A stretch of 64,000 bases of DNA from Chloroflexota bacterium (GTDB taxonomy: Bacteria > Chloroflexota > Anaerolineae > Anaerolineales > Villigracilaceae), in NCBI GenBank assembly GCA_019873655.1, contig JAIOAU010000002.1, forward strand, positions 124,001 through 188,000, given 5' to 3'. This document shows, piece by piece, positions 54,272 through 64,000 of the stretch; the stretch's first letter is position 1; every line of letters starts with the position of its first letter. The translations under genes and the position numbers were made by a program. Under the pieces are notes generated by a model. The model was not told the DNA's origin, ran no database searches, and was given only the letters and a program-made list of their open reading frames with translations.

Positions 54272-55432
54272 TCAATCTGCGCGTTTCAGGACGTGGGTCA
54301 CGGCGGTGGAGGCTGGCCCGCCCAGGGCCTGGATGAGCGCGCAGCGGGCGTCGGGGATTTGATTCGCGCCGGCCTGGCCGCGCAGTTGCAGGGTCGCTTC
54401 GACGGCCTGATAGACGCCGGTCGCGCCGCCCGGGTTGCCGCGCGCCTTCAGCCCGCCCATCGTCGCGCAGGGGATCTTCCCCTGCAGACCGCTCTCTCCT
54501 TCGGCGGCCAGTTTCCAGCCCTGGCCGCGGGCGGCGAATCCGGCCGCCTCGAGCGACAGCGCGGCGTAGATCGAATAGGCGTCGTAATATTCGAACAGGT
54601 CGATTTGCTCGCGGCTCAGCCCGGCTTTTTTGAGCGCCTGTTCGACCGAAGCCTGGGCGGCGGCGAACCAGAGCGGCTCGGGGCGGTTGTGCAGCCCCAG
54701 CGTGTCGGAGACCGAGGCCGAGGCGGCGACTTGCACCACGGGGTGGGGGAAGTCCCTGGGGAGCCGGTCGCGGCGGGTCAGAATCAGGGCCGCCGCGCCG
54801 TCGGCGTTGGGGGCCAGGTCGAACAGGTTGAGCGGGTCGCTGACCATTTCGGCCTTTTGGTAGGCCTCCAGCGTGATGGCTTTGCGATACATCGCGTTGG
54901 GATTTCCGGCCCCGTTGGCGTGGGCGGTCAGGACGAAACCGGCCAGTCCGTCGGCGGGCAGGCCAAATTCGTGCTGGTAGCGGCGCATCAACAGGGCGGC
55001 CTGGGCGGCCGGAGTCAGCCCGTGGATGGCCTCGAAGTCGCTGTCGGTGGTGGTGGCAAGAGCGGCCTCGACTCCCGGACCGATCAGGTCGGTATATTTT
55101 TCGACGCCGACGACCAGAGCCACATCCACCAGGCCGCTGGCGACGGCCAGGTACCCCTGGCGGAGGGCGGCCGCGCCCGACGCCCCGGCTGCTTCGAGCG
55201 CCTCGGCCTCGATGCCGGCCAGCCCGCTGAAATCGGCCAGCAGCGTCCCTACATGGGCCTGGCGCGACAGGTTGGCGGCCAGCATATTGCCGGCGTAGAG
55301 CGCCTGCGGCTGCAGACCGCCGGAGTCTTTGATGGCGGCCCGGATGGCCCGCACGCCCAGCGAACGCAGCGACAGATCCCAGAATTCCCCGACCCGCGTT
55401 TGGCCGATTCCAGCGATGACAACTTCGGTCAT
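54272..55432 (-). CDS. Thiolase-fold protein lacking key catalytic residues
   Basis: A 386-residue thiolase-superfamily protein of the SCP-x/archaeal type. The nucleophile position reads EAAGASGAAA (Gly83) where thiolases have Cys; the GHP motif reads GNP (Asn333 in LKARGNPGGATG); and the usual HD of VHDAF reads YYDAY (Tyr283). Loss of Cys with a Tyr change resembles the Ltp2/DitF aldolase-like group that also pairs with DUF35. It might thus be an aldolase-like enzyme or a structural partner, not an acetoacetyl-CoA thiolase. Gene context (HMG-CoA synthase upstream, DUF35 downstream) is the archaeal order. Confidence 0.8.
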   Translation of the reverse strand: MTEVVIAGIGQTRVGEFWDLSLRSLGVRAIRAAIKDSGGLQPQALYAGNMLAANLSRQAHVGTLLADFSGLAGIEAEALEAAGASGAAALRQGYLAVASGLVDVALVVGVEKYTDLIGPGVEAALATTTDSDFEAIHGLTPAAQAALLMRRYQHEFGLPADGLAGFVLTAHANGAGNPNAMYRKAITLEAYQKAEMVSDPLNLFDLAPNADGAAALILTRRDRLPRDFPHPVVQVAASASVSDTLGLHNRPEPLWFAAAQASVEQALKKAGLSREQIDLFEYYDAYSIYAALSLEAAGFAARGQGWKLAAEGESGLQGKIPCATMGGLKARGNPGGATGVYQAVEATLQLRGQAGANQIPDARCALIQALGGPASTAVTHVLKRAD

Positions 55433-55452
55433 GATTCACCTCTCCGGGGCGG

Positions 55453-56523
55453 TTATTTCATCCTGATCTTGCCGCGATAGCGGGCGTAGGCGGCGTAATC
55501 GATTTCGGTGCGGCGGGCGATGTAGTCCTGCGTTTTGAGGGCTTTGTCGCGCCGCTCGAGCAGTTTGTCGGTGACGACGATATCGAAGGCGTCGGAGCCG
55601 GCCCCGGAGCCGAACGAGACGACCAGGATGCGGTCGCCGGGGCGGGCGATGTCGAGGGTGGCGGTCAGGCCGATGATGGCCGCGCCGGCATAGGTGTTGC
55701 CGATGACGGGTGAGAGCAGGCCGGGGGCAATTTGCTCCGGCGAGAAGCCCAGCATTTGGGCGGCTTTTTGCGGGAATTTGGTGTTCGGTTGATGGAAGAT
55801 GGCCCAGGCGTAATCTTTGGCGCTCGTACCGGCGGCCTCCATCAGGGTCTTGCCCGCCTCGGTGATGTGCCGGAAGTAGGCCGGGTCGCCGGTGAAGCGC
55901 TGACCGTGTTCGGGGTAAATCTGGTGTTCGCGCCGCCAGAAGTCGGGGGTGTCGGTGACGAAGGAGTAGGAGGCGTTGATGACGGCCAGGCTCTCTTCGG
56001 CCGGGCCGATGATGAAGGCCGCTCCGCCGGCGGCGGCGGTGTACTCGAGGGCGTCGCCCGGTTTGCCCTGGGCGGTGTCCATGCCGATGGCGAGGGCGTA
56101 GCGGGCCATCGAGGAGCCGACCAGACCCATCGCCATGACCATCGCCTCTGTCCCTGCTTTGCAGGCGAACTCCATGTCGGCGGCCTGGACGTGCGGGGCG
56201 GCCCCGATCGCCTCGGCGACGATGGTCGAACTGGGCTTGACCGCGTAGGGGTGCGATTCGGAGCCGATCCAGACGGCTCGAATCTCGGCCGGGTCGATCT
56301 CGGCGCGTTTCATGGCGTTGCGCGCCGCCTCGATGGACATGGTGATGACGTCTTCGTCCAGGCCGGGCACGGCTTTTTCTTTGATCGGCAGTCCGGCGGC
56401 CCGTCCGCCCGTCCACATGCGGGCGACCTCTTTGGCGGGCAGGCGGTAGCGCGGCACGTAGGCGCCATAGCCGACGATTCCAACCGGCCGGGAGGGTTTG
56501 AGCAGGGTTTTGTTTTCGGTCAT
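55453..56523 (-). CDS. Hydroxymethylglutaryl-CoA synthase, archaeal-type
   Basis: A 356-residue HMG-CoA synthase that joins acetyl-CoA and acetoacetyl-CoA. The catalytic Glu89 is in [11 protein letters not shown], nucleophile Cys121 in [12 protein letters not shown], and the His is in [12 protein letters not shown]. Thus all three key residues are kept, unlike in the next gene. The protein starts [15 protein letters not shown], as in archaeal enzymes. It lies 39 bp after the 70-residue gene and 20 bp before the thiolase-like gene. Confidence 0.93.
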   Translation of the reverse strand: MTENKTLLKPSRPVGIVGYGAYVPRYRLPAKEVARMWTGGRAAGLPIKEKAVPGLDEDVITMSIEAARNAMKRAEIDPAEIRAVWIGSESHPYAVKPSSTIVAEAIGAAPHVQAADMEFACKAGTEAMVMAMGLVGSSMARYALAIGMDTAQGKPGDALEYTAAAGGAAFIIGPAEESLAVINASYSFVTDTPDFWRREHQIYPEHGQRFTGDPAYFRHITEAGKTLMEAAGTSAKDYAWAIFHQPNTKFPQKAAQMLGFSPEQIAPGLLSPVIGNTYAGAAIIGLTATLDIARPGDRILVVSFGSGAGSDAFDIVVTDKLLERRDKALKTQDYIARRTEIDYAAYARYRGKIRMK

Positions 56524-56562
56524 GATTCATCTCCTAAAGGGGGCGCGCCGCCCGCTAGCGGG

Positions 56563-56775
56563 TTATGAATATTCGATTTGACGCGCTTCTTTTGCGCATA
56601 GTTTTAGGGTGGCGTCAATTCTATGTTCCGGGCACACTTTCGAAACCGAATGTCCCAGTTCGTCGATGCCTTCGATACGGTACAGGCCGGATTCGAGCCT
56701 TTCGTAGCGGAAGAACCAGCCGTCCAGCAGGCCGTCGATCGGGTATTTGGATTTGAGTGCGATTGGAAGCGCCAT
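56563..56775 (-). CDS. Small 70-residue protein between HMG-CoA reductase and synthase genes
   Basis: A 70-residue protein that I do not recognise. It has one Cys pair (VCPEHR and LCAKEAR) and no signal peptide, membrane helix or clear domain. Its ATG lies 1 bp after the reductase stop, so it is surely read as part of the operon. Small size and position suggest a partner of the HMG-CoA enzymes (inference). Base composition at its end (near 56563-56640) is less GC-rich than its neighbours. Confidence 0.6.
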   Translation of the reverse strand: MALPIALKSKYPIDGLLDGWFFRYERLESGLYRIEGIDELGHSVSKVCPEHRIDATLKLCAKEARQIEYS

Positions 56776-56776
56776 G

Positions 56777-58054
<1,278 letters not shown>

Positions 58055-58077
58055 GGTTGGGTGTTCCCTTTGAGGGT

Positions 58078-58083
58078 ATTGTA
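58078..58083 (-). promoter_or_regulatory. -10 box of the HMG-CoA operon
   Basis: TACAAT read on the minus strand (58083 down to 58078) predicts +1 near 58071 and a 17-nt leader. An AAAGGGA ribosome-binding site lies in the leader before the reductase ATG at 58054, so this promoter is not leaderless. Confidence 0.5.
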
Positions 58084-58170
58084 TCGGCGGTTGCTGGCAA
58101 AACCTATCAGACTTGAAAAACGGCCGGAATCGAGGCCGCTGGAATGTCGCCTTTTGGAGGCGCGCCGCCC

Positions 58171-58199
58171 TTGCCTGTTTTCGGGCGGCGTGATAAAAT
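58171..58199 (+). promoter_or_regulatory. Promoter of tRNA-Gln
   Basis: TTGCCT (58171-58176) and TAAAAT (58194-58199) with a 17-bp spacer predict +1 near 58206, nine bases before the mature tRNA 5' end. Confidence 0.7.
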
Positions 58200-58214
58200 A
58201 CCGCCCGCTGGCGG

Positions 58215-58285
58215 TGGGGGCTCGTCTAATGGCAGGACGACTGACTCTGGATCAGTTAGTAGAGGTTCGAATCCTTTGCCCCCAG
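58215..58285 (+). tRNA. tRNA-Gln (anticodon CUG)
   Basis: A full cloverleaf is visible. The acceptor stem TGGGGGC (58215-58221) pairs with GCCCCCA (58278-58284), with discriminator G58285. The anticodon stem-loop ACTGA-CTCTGGA-TCAGT gives CUG. The T arm is AGAGG-TTCGAAT-CCTTT. The CCA end is not encoded and must be added. It reads CAG glutamine codons. Confidence 0.96.
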
Positions 58286-58289
58286 CCTG

Positions 58290-58313
58290 AAAACACCCCG
58301 AGAGGGGTGTTTT
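58290..58313 (+). terminator. Intrinsic terminator after tRNA-Gln
   Basis: AAAACACCCC (58290-58299) and GGGGTGTTTT (58304-58313) form a perfect 10-bp stem with loop GAGA. Because the stem is A-rich on the left and T-rich on the right, it could also stop minus-strand transcripts arriving from the CRISPR array. Confidence 0.9.
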
Positions 58314-58600
58314 TCGATTTCTGAGTTGTGACAGAGGACTTTCGAAAGGAGACGGGGGACGGGAGAGTGGCGCTTCAATCCTGGATTGCGATCGCGGGTG
58401 TTCAAGACACATTGCTCCGCACGCCGCACCTGGCACGCTTGTAGTTTCAATCCCTCAATCGGGACAAAGGACGTTCGAATGGGGGACGGGAGACGGGAGA
58501 CGGGGTATGGGAGATGGGAGAAGGCGGCGTTTCAATTCCGGATTGCAATCGCGGGTGTTCAAGACACATTGCTCCGCACGCCGCACCTGGCACGCTTGTA
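58311..58600 (-). CRISPR. Decayed, duplicated trailer end of the CRISPR array
   Basis: Four degenerate repeats precede the intact array: 58311-58347 (about 25 of 37 bases match), 58372-58408 (both ends match, middle diverged), 58444-58480 (only the last bases differ, ending TTCGAAT), and 58529-58565 (close to the one at 58372). The spacers at 58409-58443 and 58566-58600 are identical (35 nt). The other two gaps (58348-58371 and 58481-58528) hold purine-rich GGGAGAC-like repeats. The layout is a duplication of a two-repeat block. Decay at this end marks it as the leader-distal (trailer) side. Confidence 0.8.
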
Positions 58601-61600
58601 GTTTCAATCCCTCAATCGGGACAAAGGACGTTCAAACGAGTACCTGCAAGCCATCACCACCATCAACAGCGTGGGTTTCAATCCCTCAATCGGGACAAAG
58701 GACGTTCAAACTTCGACCCTGCGCAGGTTGTCATCGGTAAGATTGATGTTTCAATCCCTCAATCGGGACAAAGGACGTTCAAACCGGCGACTTCACCCCG
58801 TCTCGCCTGTCAACAGACAGGTTTCAATCCCTCAATCGGGACAAAGGACGTTCAAACTATGTTATTCGTGTATGCGAGCGGGAGGCGTTTAGCACTGTTT
58901 CAATCCCTCAATCGGGACAAAGGACGTTCAAACTCTTCATGCAAACAAAAAACCCGAAGCCAGTCCGAGTTTCAATCCCTCAATCGGGACAAAGGACGTT
59001 CAAACATGTTTTTGCAATGTTCGCGCAGCGTTTACGTTGTAGTTTCAATCCCTCAATCGGGACAAAGGACGTTCAAACAAGGGTAGAAATTGGTTGTACG
59101 AGCGGGCGAAGGAAATGTTTCAATCCCTCAATCGGGACAAAGGACGTTCAAACGTTGAAACTGCCGAAAACAGACGAATAATCTTCGCCGAGTTTCAATC
59201 CCTCAATCGGGACAAAGGACGTTCAAACTCGTCTTCGACCCAGACGCCCGCGAGGCCGGAGAGAGTTTCAATCCCTCAATCGGGACAAAGGACGTTCAAA
59301 CCTGGCGAACTGTGGTGGGCGGCCCCTCTTCTGGCAGTTTCAATCCCTCAATCGGGACAAAGGACGTTCAAACCCATTTTCGCCATCCGGACGAAAGGGG
59401 GAACAGATAGTTTCAATCCCTCAATCGGGACAAAGGACGTTCAAACTCAGGGTAGGCATCGGGGTCGCGAATGTCAAAATCGGTTTCAATCCCTCAATCG
59501 GGACAAAGGACGTTCAAACGGATAGCGCGGCCACGATAGAGGCGCACATCGGGCGTTTCAATCCCTCAATCGGGACAAAGGACGTTCAAACGTATTCCTC
59601 GCCGGACACGCCGGACGTGACAAGATAGTTTCAATCCCTCAATCGGGACAAAGGACGTTCAAACCCGCTATTCAGAGCCAATTACAACGCGAACCAAAAT
59701 TGTTTCAATCCCTCAATCGGGACAAAGGACGTTCAAACCCACCCCCACGCTACCCCGTCAGGCCGGTCAGATAAGTTTCAATCCCTCAATCGGGACAAAG
59801 GACGTTCAAACATCCGAGATAGCGCTGTCAACAAGCGAATACCTCAAGGTTTCAATCCCTCAATCGGGACAAAGGACGTTCAAACAGTCGAGTTGCGCTG
59901 GGACGCTCTGAGAGGACAGGGTTTCAATCCCTCAATCGGGACAAAGGACGTTCAAACGCAGGCAGACAAAATTCCAGATTCGAGGAACCCTCAAGTTTCA
60001 ATCCCTCAATCGGGACAAAGGACGTTCAAACGGGAAGCGGGGGGGACAACGGGTTTGCCGGTTGGCAAGTTTCAATCCCTCAATCGGGACAAAGGACGTT
60101 CAAACCCCTCGAGGTGCCCGAGGAGATCGGGGAACTCAACGACGAAGTTTCAATCCCTCAATCGGGACAAAGGACGTTCAAACGCGTAAACTGTTCTGAA
60201 TCACACACACACACACATTGTTTCAATCCCTCAATCGGGACAAAGGACGTTCAAACGCGTGGATTACATTACTTGTACGTTAGTAGGCAGGGGTTTCAAT
60301 CCCTCAATCGGGACAAAGGACGTTCAAACCATTACTCCCTATCCTACCGCAACACCCGACTTGACGTTTCAATCCCTCAATCGGGACAAAGGACGTTCAA
60401 ACGAAGACGCCGAATATAGCGCATCATGTCCCAGCAAGTTTCAATCCCTCAATCGGGACAAAGGACGTTCAAACCGCGAGTTCGGCATTCAGAATTTCGA
60501 TGGTGTTCTCGTTTCAATCCCTCAATCGGGACAAAGGACGTTCAAACGTGGCGGGGCCATCCTGCTGGCGAAGGCGATGCAAGGTTTCAATCCCTCAATC
60601 GGGACAAAGGACGTTCAAACCTCCGCAGGCTGCTGCTGCGCCTCCAGCGGTGGACGGTTTCAATCCCTCAATCGGGACAAAGGACGTTCAAACCGGCGGA
60701 CGAACCGCCGAGAAAGGATGGGAGAGATAATGTTTCAATCCCTCAATCGGGACAAAGGACGTTCAAACCCGCGAGCGCAAAAAAGGAAGGAAGGGCTATT
60801 ATGTCGGGTTTCAATCCCTCAATCGGGACAAAGGACGTTCAAACAAGCCCTCGGGGCGCTCCTGCGCTTCCTGATGGACAAGTTTCAATCCCTCAATCGG
60901 GACAAAGGACGTTCAAACAATACGCCTTGCCCGCATTTTCGCACCACCCCGTTTCGTGGTTTCAATCCCTCAATCGGGACAAAGGACGTTCAAACGTCCT
61001 TTGACTTAAGATTGTCGCCATCGAGAGAAGGGTTTCAATCCCTCAATCGGGACAAAGGACGTTCAAACATTATCCTCGTGCCGTTTTGGTTGGTTGGCAA
61101 GCATGGTTTCAATCCCTCAATCGGGACAAAGGACGTTCAAACGTCGTCAAAAGTTGGAGGTCGAAGGTCGGATTAATGGTTTCAATCCCTCAATCGGGAC
61201 AAAGGACGTTCAAACGGGGCCGCCTTCGGCGTGTACCCATCCCACCGCGAGGTTTCAATCCCTCAATCGGGACAAAGGACGTTCAAACGCAACGATGGTG
61301 TATCAGCAGGTGGCGGCGGAGGCGTTTCAATCCCTCAATCGGGACAAAGGACGTTCAAACCCTGCGCCAACTCGATGACCTCCTTCTCGCTCAAATCGGT
61401 TTCAATCCCTCAATCGGGACAAAGGACGTTCAAACGGAAAACGCCGAGCGCCGTCCCGACGATGGAAATCTTGTTTCAATCCCTCAATCGGGACAAAGGA
61501 CGTTCAAACCCAGATAGCGCGAGGCCCGACAAGCGGGCGGTCGAAGTTTCAATCCCTCAATCGGGACAAAGGACGTTCAAACTCGCAAGAGACCCTGCCC

Positions 61601-64000
61601 CGGCCGAGGTTCTAAACGTTTCAATCCCTCAATCGGGACAAAGGACGTTCAAACCTATGACGGGGCGGGGAACGAAATTGACAATTCCGTTTCAATCCCT
61701 CAATCGGGACAAAGGACGTTCAAACTCCGGCGCGGCGAAATTGACCCAGGCGTGCCGCACCGGTTTCAATCCCTCAATCGGGACAAAGGACGTTCAAACA
61801 TGCCAGGGCGGAACTTGCGCGCGCCATCGAAATTCTCGTTTCAATCCCTCAATCGGGACAAAGGACGTTCAAACCAGGCCGCCAACCAGTCACGGGCAGG
61901 GGTGACCGGTTTCAATCCCTCAATCGGGACAAAGGACGTTCAAACCCCCATCCAGAATGCCAGTTGTAGCAAAACATAGGTGTTTCAATCCCTCAATCGG
62001 GACAAAGGACGTTCAAACTACTATGTCAAAGGCCGCTTGTATCACGTCTCCCTTGTTTCAATCCCTCAATCGGGACAAAGGACGTTCAAACACGACCCCG
62101 AGGGCGAGAGCGTTGTCGCGATGGCCGTTTCAATCCCTCAATCGGGACAAAGGACGTTCAAACTCACTGCTTTGACGCGCAATTGGCAGCGGTATTGGGT
62201 TTCAATCCCTCAATCGGGACAAAGGACGTTCAAACATAGTTCGCGCTCTTGTCGCTGACGGCGGTCGTCACGTTTCAATCCCTCAATCGGGACAAAGGAC
62301 GTTCAAACTTTCCTGGGCGGCGATTGACGTTGATGACGGCAGGGTTTCAATCCCTCAATCGGGACAAAGGACGTTCAAACCAAATCGACTGCCTTTTCGG
62401 GCTTGCGGCGCAGAACGCAGTTTCAATCCCTCAATCGGGACAAAGGACGTTCAAACGCGGGCAAGGAAATCGTCACGGTCATCCTTGACAAGGTTTCAAT
62501 CCCTCAATCGGGACAAAGGACGTTCAAACCGGTATTGCTGGCGGCCTGCGAGGTTGTCGTGCCGGTGTTTCAATCCCTCAATCGGGACAAAGGACGTTCA
62601 AACCTTCGAGGCTTGTTTGATGAAGCGAGACATGGCCTCGTTTCAATCCCTCAATCGGGACAAAGGACGTTCAAACATATGGGGCGAGGGCGGCTTCGGC
62701 CTCAGCCTTGACGTTTCAATCCCTCAATCGGGACAAAGGACGTTCAAACGCCTCGCTCAGGCTGCGAAGGAAAATGGCCAGGACGTTTCAATCCCTCAAT
62801 CGGGACAAAGGACGTTCAAACCTTGCAGGCGTACCACCGCGGGCGCATGAATCGGGCGGTTTCAATCCCTCAATCGGGACAAAGGACGTTCAAACCGCCA
62901 GCCGCTCCGCCTTCATCCCCGCTTCCAGGAACGCGTTTCAATCCCTCAATCGGGACAAAGGACGTTCAAACGTCATCCGGCTGGCGGCGATGCAGCGGCC
63001 GGATTTCGTTGTTTCAATCCCTCAATCGGGACAAAGGACGTTCAAACAGGAGAAATGGACGAGATTTGGAGTAAGGCGTTGGGTTTCAATCCCTCAATCG
63101 GGACAAAGGACGTTCAAACGCGGGTGGAATGACAGTCTTGCCGGTGGGTAATACAGTTTCAATCCCTCAATCGGGACAAAGGACGTTCAAACGGGCCGCG
63201 CGGCTCGAAGTCCTCCCGAATTTCGAGTGTTTCAATCCCTCAATCGGGACAAAGGACGTTCAAACACCAGCGCGGCGGTGCGCGCGGGGGTGGGAATATA
63301 GGTTTCAATCCCTCAATCGGGACAAAGGACGTTCAAACTCGACCACCCGTCTCTGGCAGTTACGCTCACAGAAAAGTTTCAATCCCTCAATCGGGACAAA
63401 GGACGTTCAAACTCGGGAGGGCTGCCATCGGTCGCTCCTTTTGAGAAGTTTCAATCCCTCAATCGGGACAAAGGACGTTCAAACTTTGAGACCTCCATCG
63501 CCTCGCGGAATGGGGAAACGGTTTCAATCCCTCAATCGGGACAAAGGACGTTCAAACATAAGTGGCTCATAATATGGGCGCACATTCTCGACGTTTCAAT
63601 CCCTCAATCGGGACAAAGGACGTTCAAACGGCGCAGGCGTCCATCCATGTCTACTTCCTGACTGTTTCAATCCCTCAATCGGGACAAAGGACGTTCAAAC
63701 GCGACGCCCGGCACGCCTTTACGGTTGAATACCTGGTGTTTCAATCCCTCAATCGGGACAAAGGACGTTCAAACTGTCTTTCAGCCACCACCAGCCCAGT
63801 AGAATACCCTGGTTTCAATCCCTCAATCGGGACAAAGGACGTTCAAACATGGGTCGTAGTGTATGCGTTTCCCGTCCGTGCTATGTTTCAATCCCTCAAT
63901 CGGGACAAAGGACGTTCAAACGTTTGGCTGACCGATTGTGGCCGTAATACCATCAGTTTCAATCCCTCAATCGGGACAAAGGACGTTCAAACGGTTCGTC
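58601..64000 (-). CRISPR. CRISPR array, 74 intact 37-nt repeats, continues past the window
   Basis: Seventy-four copies of one 37-nt repeat, starting GTTTCAATCCCTCAATC and ending AAAGGACGTTCAAAC on the plus strand, lie from 58601 to 63992, appearing identical on reading. Spacers are 34-41 nt, 73 complete plus one cut by the window end. The reverse complement ends in ATTGAAAC, the usual 8-nt 5' crRNA handle of many type I and III systems, so transcription is assigned to the minus strand with the leader right of 64000. No cas gene is in the window, so the type is undecided. Open frames through the array repeating FNPSIGTKDVQT are not genes. Confidence 0.97.

Noticed and set aside
58386-63572. 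Overlapping open frames repeating FNPSIGTKDVQT, FQSLNRDKGRSN or VSIPQSGQRTFK
   Set aside because: These are the three forward translations of the CRISPR repeat, not proteins.

Overview
The window reads as a high-GC chromosome segment from a member of the Chloroflexota, most likely class Anaerolineae (inference). The support is several very large YYY-motif (DUF2298) membrane proteins, a mevalonate pathway with an archaeal-type gene arrangement, PA-IL-like lectin domains, many soluble histidine kinases, and promoters placed to give leaderless mRNAs. About 55 protein genes, one tRNA and a long CRISPR array are supported. No transposase, integrase, cas gene or phage gene was seen.

Layout. 1-2821 (minus): UbiA-type prenyltransferase, mevalonate kinase and an MFS transporter cut by the window edge. 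2857-6573: tlyA, lepA and a flippase-like membrane protein. 6598-6804: a promoter and a leader that can fold into nested long-range helices. 6805-21984: envelope-glycan genes, namely a GT4 glycosyltransferase, a membrane-anchored PA-IL-like protein, two methyltransferases and four giant GT-C/YYY polytopic proteins with a DUF952 gene embedded. 21994-24755: cmk and three tandem PlsC acyltransferases. 24806-28105: a 1099-residue sensor kinase. 28220-34299: the origin-type cluster rpmH, rnpA, yidD, (PQQ-like lipoprotein), yidC, jag, (pfkB-like), parA, parB. 34314-44189: an amidohydrolase, two soluble kinases with a response regulator, a TadZ/CpaE-like ATPase, a double-HTH protein, TPR, GNAT, two V4R-like proteins and a lipase. 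44243-53604: prmC, a PduO-type adenosyltransferase, a membrane class III cyclase, a HET-C-like protein, then yqeY, pgpH, ybeY, dgkA and a TIM-barrel protein. 53625-53796: four hairpin repeats. 53810-58054 (minus): HMG-CoA reductase, a 70-residue protein, HMG-CoA synthase, a thiolase-like protein and a DUF35 protein. 58215-58285: tRNA-Gln(CUG) with a strong terminator. 58311-64000: a CRISPR array with 74 intact 37-nt repeats that runs off the right edge.

How the parts work together. HMG-CoA synthase, HMG-CoA reductase and mevalonate kinase supply isoprenoid precursors, and the UbiA-type enzyme uses polyprenyl substrates. The glycosyltransferases, flippase, PlsC enzymes and DgkA-type kinase point to envelope lipid and glycan synthesis. 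ParAB, YidC, Jag and RnpA form the usual origin-proximal housekeeping set. The CRISPR array appears to be transcribed on the minus strand, with its leader and cas genes to the right of the window: the repeat's reverse complement ends in ATTGAAAC, and the decayed repeats lie at the left end.

Points most worth a second look are the thiolase-like protein that has lost its nucleophilic Cys and two catalytic His while sitting beside HMG-CoA synthase and DUF35, the duplicated decayed CRISPR trailer that runs into the tRNA terminator, the nested-helix RNA at 6616-6768, the cluster of YYY proteins, and five starts whose -10 box sits at exactly the leaderless distance.
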